A stretch of DNA of 7,200 nt from an uncultured Collinsella sp. Its GTDB lineage: Bacteria; Actinomycetota; Coriobacteriia; Coriobacteriales; Coriobacteriaceae. Every line of letters starts with the position of its first letter. Within the stretch, counting starts at the first letter, position 1. The DNA lies in contig USHA01000090.1 of assembly GCA_900554325.1 (NCBI GenBank), forward strand, positions 1-7,200, in the 5' to 3' direction. The position numbers were made by a program, and so were the translations under genes. Below the pieces are notes generated by a model. That model had not been told where the DNA came from and did not search any database. It worked only from the letters and a program-made list of their open reading frames with translations. Of this stretch, positions 1 through 4,879 are shown one piece after another.

Positions 1-24
1 GGCGCACGCCTTGCGTGCGGCGCC
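1..24. other. Strong hairpin at the window edge downstream of infB
   Basis: CGCACGC (3-9) and GCGTGCG (13-19) are perfect 7-bp arms around a 3-nt loop, 53 nt beyond the infB stop. It could be the stem of an operon terminator, but any T-run would lie left of position 1. It could also belong to the next gene or be a repeat. The stretch 1-71 contains no convincing start codon with a ribosome binding site on the minus strand. Confidence 0.35.
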
Positions 25-71
25 CGACGATTGAAGGGCAAGGTGGGGTGCCTGAGGAAGCCAGTCGCAGG

Positions 72-2768
72 CTACTCTGTCCTCGCGACCTCGACGATCT
101 TGTAGGCCTCGAGAATGTCGCCGACCTTGATGTCCTGGAACTTCTCGATGCCAAGACCGCACTCGTAGCCCCTCTTGACCACATTGACGTCATCCTTGAA
201 GCGGCGCATGGAGCCGAAGGCGCCGTCGAATACCACGACGCCGTCGCGCACGACGCGCACCTTGTCGTCGCGGCTGATCTCGCCCTCGGTGACCATGCAG
301 CCGGCGATGAGACCCGCCTTGGGCACGCGGAACGTTTCGCGAACCTCAGCGGCACCGGTCTGGACCTCTTCCTCCGTGGGCGCAAGCATACCGATGCGGG
401 CAGCGTCGATATCCTCAATAGCCTTGTAGATGATGGAGTAGGTCTTGATCTGGATGTTCTCCTTCTCGGCCGCGTCGCGCGCCTTGGGCTGCGGACGCAC
501 GCCAAAGCCGATGATGATGGCGTTCGAGGCAGCGGCGAGCGTGACGTCGGTCTCGGAGATCGCGCCGACGGCGGAGTGGATGATGTTGATACGGACCTCG
601 GACTGATCCATCTTGCCGATGGAGTCCGCGAGCGCCTCGATGGTACCCTGGGCATCCGCCTTGACCACCAGGTTGAGCTCCTTGAGCTCGTTTTGGCTCA
701 TCTCGTCGAACAGGGTCTCGAGCGTGACGTGCTTGACCTTGTTCTGCTCCTCGATGCGGGCCTTGAGCGAGCGCTGCTCGGCGAGGTCGCGGGCATCGCG
801 GGCATCCTCAAATACACGGAACTCGTCGCCTGCGGCAGGCACGGAGTTGAGGCCGAGGATCTCGACGGCGTCGGAGGGGCATGCGGCATCCTTGTGCTCG
901 CCATGCTGGTCGAGCATGGCGCGGACGGAACCGTAGCTCATGCCGGCGACGATGGTGTCGCCCACGTGCAGGGTGCCGCGCGTGACGAGCAGGGTCGCGA
1001 CCGGGCCGCGACCGCGGTCGAGCTTGGCCTCGATGACGGTACCGGATGCGAAGGTGTCGGGATTGGCCTTGAGTTCGAGGACGTCCGCCTGCAGCAGGAT
1101 GGTCTCAAGCAGCTCGTCGATGCCTTGGCCCTTCTTGGCCGAGACGTTGACGAACATGTTCTGACCGCCCCACTCCTCGGGGATGATGCCATACTCGGTG
1201 AGCATCTGGCGGACCTTGTCGGGGTTGGCCTCGGGCTTATCGCACTTGTTCACCGCGACGATGATCGGCACGCCAGCCGCCTTGGAGTGGTTGATGGCCT
1301 CGATGGTCTGAGGCATGACGCCGTCATCGGCGGCGACCACGAGCACGACCACGTCGGTGATCTTGGCACCGCGGGCGCGCATGGCGGTAAAGGCCTCATG
1401 GCCAGGGGTGTCGACGAACGTGATCTGACGACCGTTGATCGTAACCTCGGAGGCACCGATGTGCTGGGTGATGCCGCCGGCCTCGCCGCTCCACACGTTG
1501 GTGTGGCGGATGGCATCGAGCAGGCTCGTCTTGCCGTGGTCGACGTGTCCCATGACGGTGACCACGGGCGGACGCGGCTTGAGGTCCTTGGGATCGTCAT
1601 AGAAGCTGAAGGAGTTCTCCTCCTCGGCCGTGACGATACGCACCTGGCGATCCAGGTCGTCGGCGACGAGCTCGACGAGGTCGTTGCTCATGGTCTGCGT
1701 CATGGTGAGCGGGGTGCCCAGCAGGAACAGGCGCTTGATGATGTCGTTGGCGGAGACGTCGAGGGCCTCGGCGAGCTCGGCGACGGTCACGCCCTCGGAG
1801 ACCTTGACGGCGTCGAGGTCCTCGGGATTGATGCCCTGAGCCAGAGCCTCCTCGATCTTGCGCTCCTCGGCTGCGGCTGCCGCCTCGGCCTGGCGCTTCT
1901 CCTTGCGCTTCTTGCGGCGACCGGAGGACTCGCGGGAAGCCTCTTCCACGGCAGCGCGGGCGTCGGCCAGCACCTTCTTGCGGCTGTACTCCTCCGCCTC
2001 GCGAGCCATACGAGCGTAACGATCCTCGCCGTCATGGGTGTCGTGCACGGAACCCTTGCGACCCTTCTTGCCACCCTTGCCGGCTTTCTCAGGCGAGGGC
2101 GGGAAGTTGTCGGGCATATTCGCCGCGGGTGCGGAACTGCGGCGGCGGCTGCGCGTCGGAGTCTCCGACCCCTTATCGGATGAGGTGTTCGCACCACGGT
2201 TGCCACGACGGCCACCGCGCTCGTTGCGAGACTCGTTCGCGGGCTTTGCAGCCTCGGCTGCCTTCTTCTCCTTGAGCACGGCCTCCTGCTCGGCGATCTG
2301 ATCGAGCAACGAACGGAAGCGCATGCCGGAATCGGAAGCGGGGACGGCGCGGCGCTTGGCCTCAAGCTCCGCCTCACGAGCAGCCTTCTCGGCCTCCTCC
2401 TTGGCACGACGCTCGGCCTCCTCCTTGGCGGCACGGACGGCCTCAACGGCGGCCTGGGCCTCCTGGGACAGGCGGCGCTCCTCCTCGCGGCGAGCCTCGG
2501 CGGCGAGGCGCTCGGCCTCTTCCTTGGCGGCGGCTTCGCGCTCGGCGGCACGGGCGGCCTCCTCCTCGGCGCGCTTAGCGGCCTCGACCTCGGCGGCGCG
2601 CGCCTCGATCACGGGAGCGAGCTGCTTTTTGACCATGGAGACGAAGGCGTCTTCGAGGGTCGACGACGCCGACTTTGCCGGGATCTTCATCTCTTCAAGG
2701 TGGCCCATGAGTTCCTTGGACGTCATGCCGAACTCCTTGGCCAGGCTGGAAATACGGACTTTCGCCAT
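72..2768 (-). CDS. infB: Translation initiation factor IF-2
   Basis: GTPase that brings initiator fMet-tRNA to the 30S subunit and promotes 50S joining; cytoplasmic. With the ATG at 2768 the protein is 898 aa. Residues 1-~50 (MAKVRISSLAKEF...) form an IF2_N helical domain. About 54-144 is an Ala/Glu/Arg/Lys-rich, probably coiled-coil stretch, followed by a basic Gly/Arg-rich linker (~180-245), a second charged helix (~250-305) and a second IF2_N-like module (~322-370). The G domain is complete: GHVDHGKT at 407-414, GGITQHIG at 431-438, DTPGH at 453-457, NKCD at 507-510, SAKKG at 543-547. Domains II-IV follow (LVVKADAQGTIEAL near 700; C2 domain to the end). ATG 2768 is preferred over the in-frame GTG at 2777 because MAKVR is the usual family start and AGGTG lies 6 nt upstream; for the GTG the purine-rich site is only 3 nt away. 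It is the third gene of the operon. No lesion seen. Confidence 0.97.
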   Translation of the reverse strand: MAKVRISSLAKEFGMTSKELMGHLEEMKIPAKSASSTLEDAFVSMVKKQLAPVIEARAAEVEAAKRAEEEAARAAEREAAAKEEAERLAAEARREEERRLSQEAQAAVEAVRAAKEEAERRAKEEAEKAAREAELEAKRRAVPASDSGMRFRSLLDQIAEQEAVLKEKKAAEAAKPANESRNERGGRRGNRGANTSSDKGSETPTRSRRRSSAPAANMPDNFPPSPEKAGKGGKKGRKGSVHDTHDGEDRYARMAREAEEYSRKKVLADARAAVEEASRESSGRRKKRKEKRQAEAAAAAEERKIEEALAQGINPEDLDAVKVSEGVTVAELAEALDVSANDIIKRLFLLGTPLTMTQTMSNDLVELVADDLDRQVRIVTAEEENSFSFYDDPKDLKPRPPVVTVMGHVDHGKTSLLDAIRHTNVWSGEAGGITQHIGASEVTINGRQITFVDTPGHEAFTAMRARGAKITDVVVLVVAADDGVMPQTIEAINHSKAAGVPIIVAVNKCDKPEANPDKVRQMLTEYGIIPEEWGGQNMFVNVSAKKGQGIDELLETILLQADVLELKANPDTFASGTVIEAKLDRGRGPVATLLVTRGTLHVGDTIVAGMSYGSVRAMLDQHGEHKDAACPSDAVEILGLNSVPAAGDEFRVFEDARDARDLAEQRSLKARIEEQNKVKHVTLETLFDEMSQNELKELNLVVKADAQGTIEALADSIGKMDQSEVRINIIHSAVGAISETDVTLAAASNAIIIGFGVRPQPKARDAAEKENIQIKTYSIIYKAIEDIDAARIGMLAPTEEEVQTGAAEVRETFRVPKAGLIAGCMVTEGEISRDDKVRVVRDGVVVFDGAFGSMRRFKDDVNVVKRGYECGLGIEKFQDIKVGDILEAYKIVEVARTE

Positions 2769-2774
2769 ATCTTT

Positions 2775-2786
2775 CACCTACCTCTC
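2775..2786 (-). promoter_or_regulatory. infB ribosome binding region (decides start)
   Basis: The minus strand reads GAGAGGTAGGTG followed by AAAGAT and the ATG at 2768. AGGTG (2779-2775) sits 6 nt from that ATG, while GAGAGG (2786-2781) is 12 nt from it and only 3 nt from the GTG at 2777. Spacing therefore favours the ATG start. The GTG codon itself forms part of the proposed binding site. Confidence 0.5.
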
Positions 2787-2805
2787 ACGCACATCGACGT
2801 GCGCA
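2786..2805 (-). other. Small hairpin between nusA and infB
   Basis: In the 79-nt spacer between the nusA stop and the infB ATG, the transcript can form UGCGCAC / GUGCGUG around a 6-nt loop (GUCGAU). That is 7 pairs, two of them G-U. There is no T-run after it, so it is not an intrinsic terminator. It abuts the infB ribosome binding region and could affect translation or RNA stability, or be chance in GC-rich DNA. No coding potential for ylxR or another small gene was found in this spacer. Confidence 0.3.
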
Positions 2806-2847
2806 TCTTCAATCAAACGGACTCGGGTGCGCGGACGCGCCTGCAGA

Positions 2848-4125
2848 CTAGATGAGGTCCTCGGCGTTCGCGATGGCATCGGAGTCGGCGCCGTCGAGGG
2901 AATCGACATCGTGCACGCCGCAGTAGCGAGAGCCGGGACGGGCCTGGTTGCGGCAACGGATGCCGTCCTCGCTCACGTGCGCGCAGCGCTCGGGCTCGAA
3001 GTCACCGGACTCCTCGTCAATCAAGTCCTCGACCACGGGCTCGGGAGCAAGCGGGACGTTCTTGAGGATGTCGGCGGCGAGGGTCTCGCTCTTGATGTCG
3101 ATGTGCCAACCGGTGAGGCGCGCTGCGAGGCGGGCGTTCTGGCCCTCCTTACCAATGGCGAGCGAGAGCTGGTCGTCGGGGACGATGACGCCAGCGTAGT
3201 TCTTATCGGGATCGATGAGTACGCGGGTCACCTTTGCCGGGGAAAGCGCGTTCGCCACGTAGACGGACGGGTCCTCGTCCCACAGGATGACGTCGACGCG
3301 CTCGCCGCGCAGCTCGCCCACGACAGCGCGAACACGGCTGCCCTTGGGGCCGACGCAGGCGCCCACGGGATCCAGACGGTCGTCGAGCGAGTGGACGGCG
3401 ACCTTGGAGCGCTGACCAGGCTCGCGGGCGATCGACTTGATCTGGACGGTGCCCTCATAGATCTCGGGCACCTCCTGCTCAAACAGACGACGCATGAGCT
3501 CGGGGTGGGTACGGGAGATGACAATCGGCGGACGGCTGTGCTCGCCGCGAACCGGCTGCAGGTTGGAGTTGGGGTCGCGAACGTCGATGATCACGGCCTT
3601 GATGTGCTGGTTGTGCAGGTAGCGCTCGCCCATCGGACGCTCGTTGCGCTCGTTCTCGTAACGGCGCTGGTCGAAGTGCGGCAGCTCGGCCTCGACGCCC
3701 TCGCGAATCTTGACGATCGTGAAGTCGGGCGTGGACTGCAGCACGGTACCGCTGATGAGGTCACCGATGCGGCCGGAGAACTCCTCGTAGATCTGCTCGC
3801 GGGCGGAGTTGCGCACGATGGCGTTGATCTCGGCCTTGGCGTGCTGGGCGGCGATGCGGCTCGTGTTCTTGGGGGTAACGTCGATCTCCTCGAACTCGGT
3901 GAAGTTGCCCTCCTCGTCCATGGAATCGTCAATCGGCTCCAGACGGTAGACGTAGATCTTGCCGGTGGTGCGGTCAATGGTCACCTTGGCGCCCCACTCA
4001 AGATGCAGGATCTCGGCATAGCTCTTGGCAAGCGACTGCTCCAGGCGGTCGATCAGGTAGAGCTGGTCGATGTGCTTCTCCTGGCAAAGCTCCATCAGGG
4101 CGGACATCATGTCGGATGCTGCCAT
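2848..4125 (-). CDS. nusA: Transcription elongation/termination factor NusA with Cys/His-rich C-terminal tail
   Basis: Binds RNA polymerase and nascent RNA, modulating pausing, intrinsic termination and antitermination; cytoplasmic. The protein is 425 aa. Residues 1-~115 are the polymerase-binding N-terminal domain, ~118-187 the S1 domain (RIGDLISGTV...), then KH1 with its GxxG loop at 259-262 (GPKG) and KH2 with GxxG at 325-328 (GKEG) followed by NARLAARLTGWHIDIKS. The KH core ends near 347, where NusA of many Gram-positives stops soon after. Here a ~75-residue tail follows: an acidic linker, then C381, C391, C402 and H405 in a C-x9-C-x10-C-x2-H arrangement resembling small zinc knuckles, and an acidic end. 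E. coli NusA also has a C-terminal extension, but that one is two acidic repeats, not Cys-rich. The start is set by AGGAAGG (4140-4134), 8 nt upstream. It lies one base from the rimP stop, so translational coupling is likely. Confidence 0.96.
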   Translation of the reverse strand: MAASDMMSALMELCQEKHIDQLYLIDRLEQSLAKSYAEILHLEWGAKVTIDRTTGKIYVYRLEPIDDSMDEEGNFTEFEEIDVTPKNTSRIAAQHAKAEINAIVRNSAREQIYEEFSGRIGDLISGTVLQSTPDFTIVKIREGVEAELPHFDQRRYENERNERPMGERYLHNQHIKAVIIDVRDPNSNLQPVRGEHSRPPIVISRTHPELMRRLFEQEVPEIYEGTVQIKSIAREPGQRSKVAVHSLDDRLDPVGACVGPKGSRVRAVVGELRGERVDVILWDEDPSVYVANALSPAKVTRVLIDPDKNYAGVIVPDDQLSLAIGKEGQNARLAARLTGWHIDIKSETLAADILKNVPLAPEPVVEDLIDEESGDFEPERCAHVSEDGIRCRNQARPGSRYCGVHDVDSLDGADSDAIANAEDLI

Positions 4126-4126
4126 C

Positions 4127-4621
4127 TTACTTTCCTTCCTTCGCGGGCTTGAAGTCGTAGGTGGGCTTCAACTTGCACTTTTTAACATCAGAGAAATCGA
4201 GAGAAACGGACTCGCCGTCCTCGAGCTCGAGGGTCACGCTCGTCTCGGTGGCGGCGGCAATCTTGCCGGCGTACTTGCGACGGCCCTCGGTGGCGGTGGA
4301 GGTGAGCTCGCAGTTCTCGCCCACAAAGCGGGCAAAGTCGCACGGGCGGCGCAGCGGGCGCGCCATACCCGGGCTCGACACCTCGAGCGTATAGCTCGAA
4401 GAAATGGGGTCGAGCTCCTCAATCACATCGCCGACCCATTTGGTGTTGGCCGTGACGTCGTTGAGCGACAGGCTCTGACCCTCGGCACCCTCGATACGCA
4501 CACGCACGCAGGGGGCCTTGGTGGCACCCACGAGCTCAACGTCGACGATGTCGACATCGTGCTGGGGAGCAACGGCCTCGAGCGCGTCGATGATCGCCTG
4601 CTCGGTCTTGGTCTTGACCAT
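4127..4621 (-). CDS. rimP: Ribosome maturation factor RimP
   Basis: Assembly factor needed for efficient maturation of the 30S ribosomal subunit; binds free 30S. The protein is 164 aa, close to the usual 150-160. Residues 1-~90 match the N-terminal alpha/beta domain, ending in the family signature YTLEVSSPGMARPL (77-90). About 93-157 fit the C-terminal SH3-like barrel (KYAGKI, SVTLELEDGESVSLDFSDVKK). The frame stays open upstream to 4813, but the ATG at 4621 is chosen because GGAGGT (4633-4628) lies at good spacing and the upstream part covers the promoter and a terminator hairpin. A second in-frame ATG at 4639 would overlap the ribosome binding site and is less likely. First gene of the rimP-nusA-infB operon, the usual place for rimP in bacteria. 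Confidence 0.95.
   Translation of the reverse strand: MVKTKTEQAIIDALEAVAPQHDVDIVDVELVGATKAPCVRVRIEGAEGQSLSLNDVTANTKWVGDVIEELDPISSSYTLEVSSPGMARPLRRPCDFARFVGENCELTSTATEGRRKYAGKIAAATETSVTLELEDGESVSLDFSDVKKCKLKPTYDFKPAKEGK
4134..4141 (-). promoter_or_regulatory. nusA ribosome binding site inside the 3' end of rimP
   Basis: The minus strand reads AAGGAAGG, then 8 nt, then the nusA ATG at 4125. The site overlaps the last codons of rimP, and the rimP TAA (4129-4127) is one base from the ATG. Ribosomes finishing rimP would be positioned to reinitiate on nusA. Confidence 0.7.
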
Positions 4622-4627
4622 TGCGGC

Positions 4628-4633
4628 ACCTCC
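4628..4633 (-). promoter_or_regulatory. rimP ribosome binding site
   Basis: GGAGGT on the minus strand. Its GGAGG core (4633-4629) is 7 nt upstream of the ATG at 4621. It selects this start over the in-frame ATG at 4639 and the longer open frame. It lies only 8 nt after the T-run of the leader terminator hairpin. Confidence 0.75.
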
Positions 4634-4641
4634 ATCCATAC

Positions 4642-4674
4642 AAAAAAGAAGCGGGGCCGAAACCCCACTTCTTT
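4642..4674 (-). terminator. Leader terminator (putative attenuator) of the rimP-nusA-infB operon
   Basis: In the minus-strand transcript AAAGAAGUGGGG can pair with CCCCGCUUCUUU around the loop UUUCGG. This gives 12 pairs with one internal U-G wobble. The descending arm runs into six consecutive U (4647-4642). On the plus strand the same position would be a C-A mismatch and there is no good T-run, so the element points along the operon. It lies downstream of the predicted promoter and upstream of the rimP ribosome binding site, so it must be read through for the operon to be expressed. leuS already has its own terminator further upstream, which makes a role as leuS terminator less likely. Confidence 0.75.
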
Positions 4675-4688
4675 CAATTACTACTTCA

Positions 4689-4700
4689 TTTGCAAGCAAA
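4689..4700. repeat. Palindrome TTTGC-AA-GCAAA at the predicted transcription start
   Basis: Perfect 5-bp arms around a 2-bp centre, starting at the last base of the -10 box and covering the predicted start of the rimP transcript (about 4693-4691). The position fits a repressor operator, but the arms are short and AT-rich spacers give such dyads by chance. Confidence 0.3.
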
Positions 4701-4728
4701 CTATACCAATACCTGCACAAACGTGCAA
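4700..4728 (-). promoter_or_regulatory. Sigma70-type promoter of the rimP operon
   Basis: The minus strand shows TTGCAC (4728-4723), a 17-nt spacer, and TATAGT (4705-4700). The hexamers match the TTGACA/TATAAT consensus at 4 and 5 of 6 positions and the spacing is optimal. The surrounding DNA is AT-richer than the genes. Transcription would start near 4693-4691, giving a leader of about 70 nt before the rimP ATG. Confidence 0.65.
4714..4727. repeat. Dyad TGCAC-N4-GTGCA overlapping the -35 box
   Basis: Inverted repeat with perfect 5-bp arms. One arm lies almost entirely within the -35 hexamer (4723-4728) and the other in the promoter spacer. A protein bound here would compete with RNA polymerase. 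No known operator is recognised in it. Confidence 0.3.
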
Positions 4729-4763
4729 CCACAACACAAACCCGCAGGTCGGCGTGAGCACAG

Positions 4764-4783
4764 GTTCTCCACAAGAATAGAAC
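4764..4783. repeat. Inverted repeat GTTCT-N10-AGAAC upstream of the promoter
   Basis: Two 5-bp arms separated by 10 bp, centred about 80 bp upstream of the predicted rimP transcription start. The arm order is opposite to the LexA box of Firmicutes (GAAC-N4-GTTC). It could be an activator site or chance. The rest of the 4729-4814 stretch shows no gene or RNA that I can recognise. Confidence 0.2.
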
Positions 4784-4814
4784 AATTAACCGTAGGCACC
4801 AGGACAGGTGCATG

Positions 4815-4849
4815 AAAAACGAGGGGCGACCCAGCCGGATCGCCCCTCG
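4815..4849 (-). terminator. Intrinsic terminator of leuS
   Basis: On the minus strand CGAGGGGCGA pairs perfectly with TCGCCCCTCG (10 bp, mostly G-C) around a 10-nt loop and is followed directly by five T (4819-4815). It begins 30 nt after the leuS stop. There is no T-run on the other side, so it works in the leuS direction only. It separates leuS from the rimP operon. Confidence 0.9.
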
Positions 4850-4879
4850 CCTATAGCACGTCAGCTATGCGCGCAGCGC

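Noticed and set aside
15..2183. 722-codon open frame on the plus strand across infB
   Set aside because: It is codon-aligned antisense to infB. Stops in that frame would need TTA, CTA or TCA codons in infB, which this GC-rich genome avoids. Its translation is D/L/G/V/H-rich with no recognisable domain and no ribosome binding site, whereas infB has a full conserved protein.
2769..2777. GTG start of infB at 2777
   Set aside because: The candidate Shine-Dalgarno sequence is only 3 nt away, and the ATG at 2768 gives the usual MAKVR family start with better spacing.
2323..4152. 609-codon open frame on the plus strand across the 5' part of infB and nusA
   Set aside because: Over nusA it is again codon-aligned antisense and it switches relation to the coding frame over infB. 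Composition is Ser/Arg/Ala-rich, then Asp/Leu/Val-rich, as expected of a shadow frame. No domain is recognised.
4681..4689. Two-codon upstream frame ATG-AAG-TAG in the rimP leader
   Set aside because: It lies only a few nt after the predicted transcription start with no ribosome binding site; a three-codon frame of this kind arises easily by chance.
4070..4780. 236-codon open frame on the plus strand across rimP
   Set aside because: Codon-aligned shadow of rimP that continues through the rimP leader terminator and promoter.
4622..4813. 64-residue N-terminal extension of RimP from an upstream ATG at 4813
   Set aside because: It would cover the promoter, the leader terminator and the ribosome binding site. 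The extension does not resemble RimP, and the protein from 4621 already has normal length.
4622..4879. tRNA such as metY upstream of rimP, as in E. coli
   Set aside because: No cloverleaf, T-loop GTTCRA motif or CCA end in a suitable context was found; the gap is explained by two terminators and a promoter.
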